Shown: positions 47,270 to 58,591, counted from the stretch's first letter. The stretch: 64,000 nucleotides of DNA from Mallotus nudiflorus (GCA_947683625.1 CANTUR010000049.1:5062501-5126500); one strand, 5' to 3'. Made by a program: numbers and translations. The notes: generated from the letters alone by a model not told the origin.

Positions 47270-47810
47270 TTATCGCTGCTAGATATTCCACAAGAACTAT
47301 AGCACATTTTTTAAATCACAAATTGCTAAATGTCCCACAAGGAATATAGAAAAATTTTAAATCATAGATTACTAGACATTCCACAGGAACTATAACATGT
47401 TTTTTATAAATCACTAAACTTCCCACAAGGAATATAGCGAGAATCAATACATATATTTTGTTAGACGTCCCATAGGGAATATAATGAAACTCATTCTCAC
47501 TAGATGTCCCACAAGGAATGTAGTGTGCATCGTTAGACATCCCACAGGAAATATAATGAAACTCATTCTCACTAGACATCCCACAAGGAATATAATGAAA
47601 TTTATTGTCACTAAACATCCTACAAGGAATATAGTATAGTTCACTAGACACTATAAAACAATTATGGTATTATCGCTAGACATTCCACAGGAACTATAAC
47701 AGATTTTCAATTCATCATCTCTAAATGTTTCATAGGAAATGTAATGAAACTCATTTGTATAAAGTTCACTATACATTCCACAGGAAATATAGTGAGACTT
47801 TTCAAACATT
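47270..47810. repeat. Element 2 3'-UTR tandem array (~12 units)
   Basis: The word CACTAGACATCCCACAAGGAA and variants followed by TATAATGAAACTCATTCT recur about 12 times at 35-66 bp spacing. Open frames on the minus strand through this array are repeat translations. The position just before the 3' LTR equals that of arrays A and B in element 4. Confidence 0.85.
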
Positions 47811-47955
47811 ACATCTTTTTTAAAATTGCATAATAATTTAAGAATTGATTAGTTAATTAGAATGCAATTAAGTGTCCTAATTCTTTTTATCAAAATTGTA
47901 TGCTATTGTTGTTGTGCCGCAATTTGTTAAGCAAACAGTGATAAAGGAGGGTAAC

Positions 47956-50900
47956 TATAAGCACCCAATTTTGGAATGCAATTATACATGCATGAGACGA
48001 AACACTTATGATGAAAATTAATTGAGAATTTATCTCTAGTGTCAAGTTTCACAATTTAAAGGAATAAATTGCAGCTTTTTTAGGATTTAATTACAAGAGT
48101 TAAAATGTTTTAAGGTCTAAATTATAAAAAAGTGAATTTTGGGGGTTTTAACGAAATTTTGACAAATACAAGCATAATGTCGATTGACATTATGTAATGC
48201 CGACCTATATTTTCCCGTATTTTCCTTTATTCTTTCAATATTTTTTTCATAAAAAATCTAATTTTGGGCATGTTGTCAAATTTCTATTAGTTCTGCACAT
48301 ACACGTGCATGAATCTCTGATTTTGTTTTAACCCTTATCACTTTCTTTATCTTAGGGTTTTGATTTTTGAAAATGAAGAGTAGTTGTTCTCTAGCTCCCA
48401 GGATCACACAACCTCTCTACATGTTCACAGGGGCTAGAAATTATTTTTGGCTTTAACAAGCCGAGAGAAGAAAAATTTTGGGAGGCCCTGACTATGCAAA
48501 AAAAGAAAACCCTAAAAAAATCATAGACTCTACAAAAAAACCATATAACATAAAACTTGGTTTTCTTCCTTAAATTTTCAAAAAGAATGAAGAGTTTGTA
48601 TTACATTTTTTACATGATTCAGTCTCAAGATCCAAAACACAATCTGAGTCAATTCCATATATGGTGAAAATCTATTATGAAGGGCCATCTACTATCATTT
48701 GCACAATATTCCTTTTTTATTCTTCTCTTTCTTTTTTGATTTTTTTATTATTGTTTTATTATTTTTTTTGGCTATTTAATTTCACTAGAGTAATTTGTTT
48801 GTTTTTGTGTTTTTTTTAAGATCCAATGGGGGTTGAGGAGGATGCTACCTGATATCCAAAAATTGAATGGAAGATCTATGAAATGCTATGGGTTTTAAAC
48901 TATGATTAGGCCTAGGTTTTACCTTTCCTGTGATCATTATTTTTTGTGTTTTGTTGTGTTAATTCATTTGGGTTTGTACTTAGTTTTAATTTCTAGTACA
49001 TAGAACATTGTAATAACCCAAATAATAGGAATAGTAAAATTTTACTTTTATGCATTTAAAATGGATTAGTAATCAAGATCACTGGGTTAAACTTTAAAAT
49101 CAATGATGGCAATAGTAAATTAGGGTTTGCATGGAATTCAATTAGGGTTTTAGGAAATTATATGTGGATGTGTGTTTAATCTGCTTTGACATGCTATTAT
49201 TTGATTAGTTGCATTTTTGGGTTTTTATCCTTTTGGGCCCCAAGCCCATGTTAGGTCTAACCACTCAATTAATAGCCTTAAAATTAGTCTAAAGTTTAAT
49301 TTAACTAAAAATCAATTTAGGCCCGTTTTAGGTTAAATAGACTTTGGACCACCTTTTTAATTAATAAAATCAACTTAGACTTAGCTTAACCCATTTAATT
49401 TCATTTCCTTTTAAAATAAATAGACTTAGGACCACTTCCCATTTTAAATAAAATAAATAGACTTAGGCCCATTTATAAAATCCAATTTCTTTAAAAACTT
49501 GTAGATTTAGGCCCATTTGTAGATAATTGAAACAAGTAAACTTAAGCTCACTAATTAAAATGTAGGCCCACCTTTAGTCCATTTCATTTGTAAATAAAAG
49601 CATAAATCTAGCTAACCTTCATTAAAATTAACCTAGTTTAGACATAGGGATGAAATTGTGCACAATTGTGATGTAAGCCCCTATGATTAAATTCATTCAA
49701 AAATTGAACTTGGTTGTCAATTTTCTGAACTTTAGGGACTAAATTGCAACAGTTTTTAGGATTTGATTACAAATAACTCAATTTTCAGGGGTCTTTTGGT
49801 AATTAAAATTTTAAAAAAAGTTCAGCATTGTGCAATGCTGGTTGGCATTAAACAATGCTGATTGGTATTACACAATGCCGATGCATGAAAGTCCCTTTTT
49901 TTTTTATTTTTCGCGTATTTTTCTTATTTTTTATCAATTTTTTTAATGTTTTGATTGGTTAAAAATTGAATTTTATTATTATTTTTTATCTGAAAAAGAT
50001 TTTGACGCATTCAAAACATGTAAATAACTTTCAAAAAACAAATTCTTATTGGTCTATTTTGAAGAGATGAGTCTGTTCCTCTAAAGGAGGAAGTTAGTGC
50101 ATAGGTAGAGTCTGCATGCGTGCGAGGGGGAGATTTTTTTGGGAGACTCACAAAGAGATGGAGAGAAACTCACACACGCAGAGACTGATAAAAAATGAAT
50201 GCGTAAAAAAAAAAACTCTAAAATCCAAACGCTATTGAGAACACCCTTTCTAGTCTAGAATCAACAAAAATTCAATTTCAATGGTGATAATCCAATCTGA
50301 AAGGCTAAAAAGGGCATTTGCACAGCATCTAAAATTATCAGTGTTCTTTTTTATTATTTTCTTTGTGATTTTTATTTTTTTATTATTTTAATTATTCAAT
50401 TTCACTACTAATATGATTATTTCTGTGTTTTTATTTTGATGTGCAAATGTGGATTGAGGAGGATACTACCTGTGTTTAAATGAATAAAAGATCCATGGAA
50501 TAACCTATACTGTTTTCCAGTAGATATTAGGGTTTTAATTTTTATTTTGCATTTATGTGTTCTATGTAGTTATTTTAATTCATAGGTGTATAATTGTTTA
50601 ATTTTAATTTTTTACGTAGTTTGTAATAACCCCGGTTGTGGGAATAGTGAAAGATTTAATTTTCTGCACTTTAAAATTAATTAGTAAAACTAGGTTCACT
50701 GGGTAATCTTTTATAAAATTAATGGTGGCTTTAGTTAATTAGGGTATGTATGTAATTAAATTAGGTTTTTTTAGAAATTATATGTGAATGTGTTTTTATT
50801 TGATTTTACTATGTTTTTTTTATGTTTTTGGGCTTTTTTATATTATTTTGGGCCCCAGGCCCACACTGAGGTCCAACTCACTATAAATAGGCTTAAAAAT

Positions 50901-52023
50901 GATTTAGGACTTTAAATAATTAAAATTAATTTAGGCCCATTAGGTTAATTAGATTTTAGGCCCACTTAGTTAATTAAAACTTGTTTAGACTTAGCTCAGC
51001 CCACTTAAATTCATTTCTTTTAAAATAAATAGACCTAGGCCCACATTTCACTTTAAATAAAACCAAATTAGACTTAGGCCCACTAATTTAACTTTTCTTT
51101 AAAATTGAATAAACTTAAGCCCATTGCTTAGACAAACTAAAATAAATAGATATAGGCTCACTAATTAATAAAAAATGTAGGCCCACCTTTAGTCTCTTTC
51201 TCACTTGTAAATAAAATGTAAATATAGCTAACTTTTTAATAAAATTAACATAGTTTAGACTTAGGGACAACGCGATCTTGAGTACATTTTTTATATGTAA
51301 TTTTATTGAATAGATGCCTAGGGTTAGATGGATGTCAAATAGGGTTTAATAAAATTACATGTAATTAGAGGATGAAATAATCATTTATAAAATTATTCTA
51401 AATGAACACGAGACTAAGAGAAGTTAGTATTCCATATCCAGAATCTCTTGGTTATGGTGCTAGATTTCTTTTAGGGAATCGAGTACCACCTTTTTTATTT
51501 GTCCCAGTTATTACCCTGGGTGGTGACTCCTCATCTCCACGCCATGTCTTTGTGACAATGGTTAGTGTGTTCTCTAAGGCCCTGAGCCTAAACAGTGTCG
51601 TGGTTGCTAAAATCTTGGACGCATGCTAAACCCTACCATCTACAGGGACAATGCGCTTAAATGCATTTTTTATGTGTGATTTTATTAACTAGATGCCTTA
51701 GGGTTAGATGGATGTTCAAATAGGGTTTAATAAAATTGCATGTAATTAGAGAATGAACTAATGATTTATACAGTAATTCTAAATGAACACAATTCTAAGA
51801 GAAGTTAGTATTCCATTCCCAGAATTTCCTGGTTATGGTGCTAACTTTCTTTTAGAGAATCAAGTACCACCAACCAAATTATCCTAGTTATTACCCTCGG
51901 TGGCAACTCATCATCTCCACGCTATGACTTTGTGGCATAGTAAGTGTGTTCTCCAAGGCCCTAAGCCTAAATAGTGTCACGGTTGTTAAAATCTTGGGCA
52001 CACGCTAAACCTTGCCATCTACA
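47956..52023 (+). mobile_element. Element 2 3' LTR (47956-49650 and 51645-52023), split by a nested LTR
   Basis: Starts TATAAGCACCCAATTTTGG (TG changed to TA) and ends GCCATCTACA at 52023. It matches the 5' LTR on both sides of the insertion. It has only one and a half units of the 20-bp palindrome array, which explains most of the ~110-bp length difference. Confidence 0.85.
49651..51644 (+). mobile_element. Nested solo LTR of the same family
   Basis: A complete, diverged relative of the element 2 LTR lies inside its 3' LTR: TGTAAGCCCCTATG near its start, the palindrome array, the GGCCCA block, and an end CCATCTACA. GGGA flanks both sides (49647-49650, 51645-51648), giving at least 4 bp of a target duplication. 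The first bases TGAAATTGTGCACAATTGTGA, which contain the palindrome AATTGTGCACAATT, are either the true LTR start or a few extra bases before TGTAAGC at 49672. Confidence 0.75.
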
Positions 52024-52160
52024 CAAGGGATGATCACTTCATGAAAAGGTGTGATCGCCTTTATGCCAGTATATAGGGGCATCGCCTCATTCACATAGGC
52101 ATTTGCTCATGCACAAGGGCAATCACCTCTATGATAAGGCGATCATGAGGTTTTGCACCT
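52024..52160. repeat. AGGCGATCGCC-type array, right of the element 2 insertion
   Basis: GGATGATCACTTC, GTGTGATCGCCTTT, GGCATCGCCTCATTC, GGCAATCACCTCT and AGGCGATCATGAGG, continuing the array broken at 31534. Further copies at about 54545-54715 include GAGGCGATCACCTCT, GAGGCAATCACCTCT and GAGGCGACTGCCTCAT. Confidence 0.75.
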
Positions 52161-52269
52161 CTATAACAGGGAGAACGAGCATGTCCTATGATTACTTAAT
52201 CATTTTATTTTTTAAAAAAAAGAAAGTTGAGTGATATTTATTTAACTTCCCTGATTCTCCTTTTTTCTT

Positions 52270-54305
52270 TTGCAGTATCATATAAAGATGTTCAAGGGCA
52301 CCAGAAACTTCCATGGGGCCTAAGTCTTCAATAATGATATGATAAAGGATCAAAAAGATTGAATCTAAGACACTAGATTTGAAGATTTCATCCTCTCGCT
52401 TCCTTCAGAGTAGGGCCAGATGGACTACCAGTTGCTTCATGCACTGATGGAGAGGTGGTTCGACACAACGCACACTTTTCACCTCCTCTTCGGGGAGCTT
52501 ACTCTAAACCCCATCTCTATTGTTATTATCACTAGGATCGCGTGTATTAGAGATCTTGTCCCTCTTGATGCGAACCTGCACCACTTGAACCTAAAGAAGG
52601 CTGCATACATCGAGTGCCTTCTAGGTATGATTCCAGAAATAAAGGGGACTTATACTCTCAAGCTCAATTCAAAGCCTTTACACTTGGGATAGAGCTACAA
52701 CAATGGTCACCCCATGCGAGATTGATCAGGTGGTGCGTGTTTTTCTAGTTTATCTTCTCAGCACCACCTTCTTTGCTAACATCACCAGCTCGATGCATAT
52801 GATGTTCCTACTACCTCTCCGGGACTTGGATTAGGTGTCTTCATTCGATTAGGGTAGTTATTCTCTGGCCTATTTATACCAAAGCATGGATGAGGTGGTC
52901 CATGGGGCTAAGAGGTTATATGGATTTTAGCATGTCGTTTTAGTAAAATATACCTCTGGCTTTCCTCAATTTATTTTAATATCTATTTATTAACATATGT
53001 TATCTCTCTTTCTTTTACAAGTTTAGGCCTTAGAGCTAGAGTTGCTCATCAGTGTGATGCAAGAAAGGGATGATTTTCTTGCCATTAGTAGGTGGGGCAG
53101 TAGCCGTGTCTTGAGGAGGCATCTAGCCCGAATACATATCCACCAACAACACTTGAATTCCTTGACACAGGATGTGGTACCTATAATAATCACACTTATG
53201 TTAGTAACATTGTAAATTTGATTCACTTACTTATTGGTGCTTTCATTACATATCTAGAATGATTTATAGGGCCCTGAGGATAGATGGAATGTGGAGATGA
53301 CTCATTCCAGACCATTAGCTTAGTGAAGTGTCCTTCTTCATGGGCTAGGCTATCGAGTCTGGTACCTTAGTGAGTGGATCCTAAACTAAAACTAGGGAGC
53401 TGGCTTGATGCGCGTGCCCAAATCTCCTCCAAGGAGCATAATGTGGACTCATGAGCTAGAGGTCACTGAGCTGGATCAGGCTGTTATGGGAGAGCTAGTT
53501 ATGGACCATACCGTTCAAATTAAAAGTTGATACATGGAGTTTGTTCGGACTCATTTCTTGATGATAGTTCCCTTAGCTATTGCCTCCACTTCTTAAGTAA
53601 TTGTTTGATACTTCCTTTTTATTCAAAATCACCATGCCCCAACATAGTCCACTTTTTATTTTTAGGCTATAACAACTAGACCCACTCCTCCTACTAAACC
53701 TCAAGTGAAGGAGAGAGTGCCTTAGAGATGTCACCTTGATTTGAGTAGAATAGGGACTTTAGACATAGTCGAAGAGATGAGGCCCGCCACCTCCAGCTCC
53801 TAATTTATTGTTGGTAGCTTTGCCCACACTCTTGATTCTTTGGCTCATTGTTGGGTTCATCCTGAAGAGTTATCCTACCAATTCCTGACTATAGATGAGG
53901 ATCTTGAGCCTATATGTATTCCTATAGGCACTACCCACGTGAGCATTGTTTTAACCTGCCTCTAAGATCACTCCTGACACATTTGTTAGTTTTGACACTC
54001 TTTCAATGATGTAGATTTCTTTAAATTAATGCCTCTACATGTATTGGATGTCAAGGCTCAGAGGGACTATATACTGGACATTACCCAATAGTGGAGGGTA
54101 ATAATCTTTCTTATACCTACATGTATGCATGCTAGTATGATTTACTAACCTGTGATTTATTTAAACAAGATCATAATAAGGCTAGCTAGGTGAGGATTTC
54201 CACCCTCAAGTAATAGATTAAATTTCTTTAGATCAGCGACGACGATGAGGATGGTGGTACCAGAGAAGGGGATGACCCTAAGGGCATCGAGTCAGATTCT
54301 TGATA
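52270..54305 (+). pseudogene. Antisense plant-mobile-domain (PMD) gene of element 4, degenerate
   Basis: Lies on the plus strand, opposite to element 4 pol. The open frame 52420-52692 contains LLHALMERWFDTTHTFHLLF followed by GELTL, the N-terminal PMD signature (E.W...T.TFH...GE.T). In the next frame RDLD and a following D-G-x3-A-Y-L-Y-like stretch (about 52815-52900) correspond to the WG.A.L..LYR block. An intron-like gap (T-rich, ending TTTTACAAG, about 52940-53022) precedes LELELLISVMQER. At 53270 the words GPEDRWNVEMTHSRP may start a further exon. Many stops and shifts. It probably served no role in replication; the function of PMD proteins in these elements is not known. Confidence 0.65.
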
Positions 54306-54539
54306 GACTAGGATCCATGAACTATCCCCTTTTGATTGTTGTTTTTATTTATTTGTTTACTTTTGACATTTGCACATTTTATCTTTTATTATCTAGATGC
54401 TTATAGAATTTAACTTTTATCTCAATGAATTTTAATTTTTACATACAATTTTAGCATTGACAGTTACACAAATGTCCCCTTTTTACTATTACTTTTCAAT
54501 TTGCAAGGCTGAGATTGTTATAATCCATCAAAAGCTTAT

Positions 54540-54720
54540 TGACTGTCATTAGAGAGGTGATGGATTTCTACTAAAGAGGTGATTGCCTTATGGGCTTCTG
54601 ATGAAGAGGCGATCACCTCTACGTACTGAGATGACACCTTTTCGATGAGGCAATCACCTCTAAGCACCAAGATGGTGAATTTTCGATGAGGCGACTGCCT
54701 CATCACCAAATTGGAGCCTA
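54540..54720. repeat. AGGCGATCACCTC array (third)
   Basis: Five copies of GAGG(C/T)GAT(C/T)(A/G)CCT-type motifs spaced 25-45 bp, with shared ATGAAGAGG and CACC(A/T)A(A/G)AT words. It sits between the two antisense open-frame regions of element 4. Confidence 0.75.
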
Positions 54721-54779
54721 TTTCTCTTGCCAGTCTTCAAATCACTACATGCTAACAGAATCAACTTCCCATTTCTTCA

Positions 54780-55860
54780 TATAGTAGCTCAGTTACGGAA
54801 TCCCTAAAAACACATTTTTTTGGTTTAATACAGTTGAGCTATGCCCCTACCATAAAAGTTTGAAGCCCTTATATGTTGTCAAATGGATTCTTCATGCCAA
54901 CTCACAATCCCTATGCTATGAATTCTAGACTCGCAATCTATTTAATATTATATGGCCCGGTTGTTCAATCTTCCACCCCAGTCTTCATCTTACTGCATTC
55001 TTGGCTCAAAGGTTGCATAAGAACCCTTCTTTACAACTATCTCAAACATATACAGAAGAGAAGTCCTCGAATGATAGCCCTTTATTTGTACGCCTAATTC
55101 TTGCTAGTCTTGCTTTTTGGAAACTATGACTTAAAACTCTTACACATCCTAGAGCAAGTGGAAGTGGGACTCAATCTGTTCCCCTTTATTCTAGCAAAAA
55201 CCATTATAGGACTGGATAACTTCACAAAAACCAGAAGTCCATTCTTGTTAGAGGTAAGCTTCTAATTCTCTAACTTTCATTTTCTGTTTTGTTAGCATAT
55301 TTACTTACCCATCACTCCTATATATGTGGTTCCATGAGAAACTGAGGCTACTTGAACCTCCTTGAGACATAGCACATTATAAAGCCAATCATTACAAAAA
55401 TAGAAAGTTGCATCAAATGCTAGAGAATATTCAAAGCTGGCTATCAACATTCCCTGATCCTTTAATTCGGTGGATTTGCCCATAGTGGAGGTTACAACAT
55501 GTGATCGTTCGGTCTTACACTACTGTGTTCTAATTGCTAGCCTTTATTTTTCCACTTTCTATAATCCTGCTCATCTCTAGCACTAATATAAACAAAAGAA
55601 ACTAATAGTGGAGTTAGTGCATGAGTTCGAGCTAAGACCCCTCTCTTAAAACTTCTTGGATAACTTAGTGGCTACCTGGCCTCGTAGAATCATTTAGAGG
55701 AACATAGACTACAACAGAGATCCAACCATCGATGATCATTACAAGGCATGGATTCAATTACAATAGGCAAAAAGAGATGAATTTTTTAGAAATAAAAGAA
55801 TAAGAGAGTTACAGATATCGAATGCTCAAGATGCTCAACAAAAGAGAAGAAAAAATTAGT
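54780..55860 (+). pseudogene. Second antisense open-frame region of element 4
   Basis: The frame 54873-55097 starts MLSNGFFMPTHNPYAMNSRL and the reading continues past stops with LLFGNYDLKLLHILEQVEVG (about 55107) and KTIIGLDNFTKTRSPFLLE (about 55200). The pattern 'LDxF..T.SPxLLE' resembles a domain seen next to PMD-like genes in plant transposons, from general memory only. It is opposite in strand to pol. Whether it is part of one gene with the PMD copy at 52.3-54.3 kb is unclear. Confidence 0.4.
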
Positions 55861-55869
55861 TTATGAATT

Positions 55870-57094
55870 GAGTCATCATTTCTCTTTTTGTTAGATAGAG
55901 TTCAGTTAAAAAATTTTTAATAGATACTTAATACAATGTTTAATAATATTCAAGCAATCTATTTCATTTAATTTAAGCACAATTTTCATATACATTTTAC
56001 TCTCTCTCTTTCCTTTTGAATTATGCTTAACTTTTGCTTTAACTGCCTCTTTTGAGGTTTTCAATCTAACATGACTTTTTATTTTTTCATTTTCGTCTCT
56101 AAATTTTTCCTAAACAACCTCTTTTGGAGGTTTTCTCCTTAGTGAGACTTTTATAGAAAGTACTTCTTGAGCTTGCCGAGGTTGATGAGCTCTCAAAATT
56201 TGTTCCCTTCAATGTTAGACAAGACAACAACACCCTTGGATAATAACTTTTTCACCATAAACAAGCCTTCTTAATTCGTCTTGAATTTCCCTCGTGGATC
56301 AGTTATAATCAATTTCATAAGTTTCATCACTAAGTCTCCCTCTTTAATATTTCCTAGCTTGATCTTCTTATTATAAGCATGGGCTATTCTCTTATGATAT
56401 AGTTGAATATAATAGATAGCCCTCATCCTCTTTTCATCCAATAATGTTGCTGCACTAATCAAATTTCCACTTATTGTTACTCAGGGATCTTAGATTCTAA
56501 GAGAACCCTTAGTGACTAAACCTCGACCTTTATTGGCAATACAGCTTGGCACCCATACACTAAAGAATACGAAGTGGCCCCCAGTTTAAGTTCTAGCAGT
56601 AATTTAGTATCCCTATAATGCAAATTGCAAGTAATCTAACTAATCTTAATAATTCTCCATCATCTTAGCCAAGATCTTCTTTACATTCTTATTTATAACT
56701 TCCAAAGCCCTATTTGCCCGCGGCCTATACGGAGATAATCTATGATGTTCAATTTTGTAGTCTCTTAACAATGTAGCCATCTCCACCTAGAATTAAACAC
56801 CATTATTAGTAATAAGTTGATATGGCAGTGCATATTTGCATATTATATTTTTCTTAATAAACTTCAACATTTGCTTCAAGCTGACTGTAGTATAAGACTC
56901 AGCCTCGACCCATTTGGAGAAATAGTCTATTGCCACAATAATATATTGATGACTGTTTAATGCCCTTAGCCTTATTTCTCTTATGATATCCATTCCCTAA
57001 ATTGCAAATGGCCAAGGAGAAGCCATTCCCTAGAGCTCTACATATGGCAAATGGTTCACATCCCCAAAAGTTTGGCAGTTGTGGCATTTCTTTG
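55870..57094 (-). pseudogene. Element 4 integrase remnant, downstream part
   Basis: On the minus strand: the CHNCQ half of the zinc-binding region (about 57080), LASPWPFAI-like sequence then GMDIIREIR with the first catalytic Asp (about 56990), YIIVAIDYFSKWVEAESY (about 56900-56950) and LITNNGV, where the second catalytic residue is Asn, not Asp (about 56800). Then come EHHRLSPYRPRAN..LE with the Glu (about 56700) and GDLVMK..RGKFKTN (about 56290-56340). Several stops. The loss of the second Asp shows decay. Confidence 0.8.
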
Positions 57095-57101
57095 TGAAAA
57101 G

Positions 57102-57128
57102 AGTCCTAGAGGGGGGGTGAATAGGACT
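57102..57128. repeat. Stem-loop at the element terminus
   Basis: AGTCCTA (57102-57108) and TAGGACT (57122-57128) form a perfect 7-bp stem around a G-rich 13-base loop (GAGGGGGGGTGAA), 7 bp inside the element end. Confidence 0.8.
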
Positions 57129-57649
57129 ATGAAATAAAAATGAGAAATTAAATGAATTCTTTGCAAGAATTAAATAGAAGTAGAGAAGGAAGAATGAAGA
57201 ACATAAAGATTTAAGGAGTTCGGATTCAACAACAATCCTACGTCTCCACCTAACTTATCCCCAAGTTAGGATTTTCAATCACCCACAATCTTATTCACAG
57301 GATTAAGATTATATAAGGGTTTTATGGCTCACTCTTATAACCTCACAACATGAGTTTTCAAGGCTCACTCAAAAAACCAAAACCCAAGTGTTTCAATGGA
57401 TAACACTTAAACCAATTCCTTTAGAAATAAATCTCACTTCCCTTCTAATCTAACCCAAGATTTAAGATGAAGAGAAATTCTATTTCTAACACACACCCAA
57501 CTCTCACAAGAGTTATACAAACAAAGAATTATTTAAGAGAATTTGAGAGCTCAATGAAAGCTTAAGAGATAATAAAATGATAAAACAAGTTACTTCACTT
57601 CCATTCAGCTCTAGAGGTATTTATACTAAAAATTATAGCTGTTGGAGGT

Positions 57650-58275
57650 GCAAATGATGTGTCCAACGTGTATATTTTGAATTATTGAGACTGATACTGT
57701 CAGACAGCTATTCATGGATTGAAACCGTAATTGGCTCCTCAGGACATTTGAATTTGCCCATACTTTCTTCATAAAAGCTATAGATATTTCAATTATCTTT
57801 TCATATCAATTTGAATCACCTAAATTGGACTTCTGTAACTTAAGATATGTCCAAAATACTAAGGATTGTGCAATCTGTAATGCAGACTACGGTCAGACAG
57901 CTATACCCAAATTGAAGCCGTGATTTGATCCTGAAGAAATTTGAATTTGCTCATACTTTCTTCATGAAAGCTGTAGATATTTGAATTAGATTTCCATTAA
58001 ATTTTGAATCACCTAAATTTGACTTCTGTAGCTCGGGATATGTCCAAATTACTGAGGATTATGCAATCTGAAATGCAGAATACTGTCAGACAGCTATATA
58101 CAAGTTGAAGCCGTGATCTGCGCCTGAATAGATTCGAATTTGCCTATATTTTCTTCATGAAAGTTGTAGATATTTGACTTATATTTTCATACCATTTTGA
58201 ATCACCTCAATTGGACTTCTGTAACTCAAGATATGTCCAAAATACTAAGAGATGTGCAGTCTGAGATGGTAGACG
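57650..58275. repeat. Three ~190-bp tandem repeats
   Basis: The landmarks CTGTCAGACAGCTAT, TTGAAGCCGTGAT, TTTCTTCATGAAAGCTGTAG, TTGAATCACCTAAATTGG and GGACTTCTGTAACT recur in order three times (TTTCTTCAT.. at about 57768, 57955, 58150; spacing 187 and 195). Confidence 0.9.
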
Positions 58276-58591
58276 TACACGTGAATTTCAACTCAAAATT
58301 TGCATAACCAAATGAACTTGGATTTTCTCAAAAAAGCCCAATTCAGAAAGCTTAAGATGTCTGCTTCAAATGTTAAGAAGCCCATTTTCTCATTTAAGAG
58401 CTCTAAATATGTCAAAAGCCTTCTTCAATCTCAGAGGTTCAATCAGCCCGAAAAGTCATTATACATCCAAAAGTGTATATGCTTGGTATATGTTTGGTAT
58501 ATAATTCCCTACACACTTAATTGAAATTATTAGTATAAAAATTGTTTGTCAAAGTCCAAAATTAGGAGTTTGATCATGCAAATGGTCAACA

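Larger units (their letters stand above)
31535..52023 (+). mobile_element. Element 2: complete Tat/Ogre-like Ty3/gypsy retrotransposon with nested insertions
   Basis: 5' LTR 31535-33721, PBS region from 33722, gag, protease, RT, two RNase H domains, integrase, 3'-UTR repeats, an antisense plant-mobile-domain gene, and 3' LTR 47956-52023 (interrupted). Target duplication CATGG/CAAGG. It spans 20.5 kb, or about 16.9 kb without the two solo-LTR insertions. The large size, long LTRs, an extra RNase H after the gypsy one and an additional antisense gene downstream of pol are known traits of the plant Tat lineage. All reading frames have stops or shifts. In a ~265-bp block compared by eye (about 32985-33250 against 49305-49560) the LTRs differ at roughly 6-8% of sites, so the insertion is not recent. 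Confidence 0.85.
57095..58591 (+). mobile_element. 1497-bp TG..CA insertion (solo LTR or small non-autonomous LTR element) in the integrase
   Basis: Starts TGAAAAGAGTCCTAGAGG (57095) and ends AAATGGTCAACA (58591). It is flanked by a perfect 5-bp target duplication CTTTG (57090-57094 and 58592-58596). Removing it restores the integrase zinc-finger reading across the joint. The CTAGAGGGGGGGTGAATAG word near the start is a familiar repeat word in plant genomes. The strand of the element is not certain. It contains a terminal hairpin (57102-57128) and three ~190-bp tandem repeats. The 74-codon frame near its right end (58300-58524) has no recognised match. Confidence 0.85.

Noticed and set aside
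47316..47651. 111-codon minus-strand frame with repeated YIPCGMSS words
   Set aside because: It is the translation of a tandem array in the element 2 3' UTR, also open in a second frame.
51402..51629. 75-codon frame inside the nested LTR
   Set aside because: It overlaps the conserved 3' part of the LTR; the sister LTR copies are not open in the same frame.
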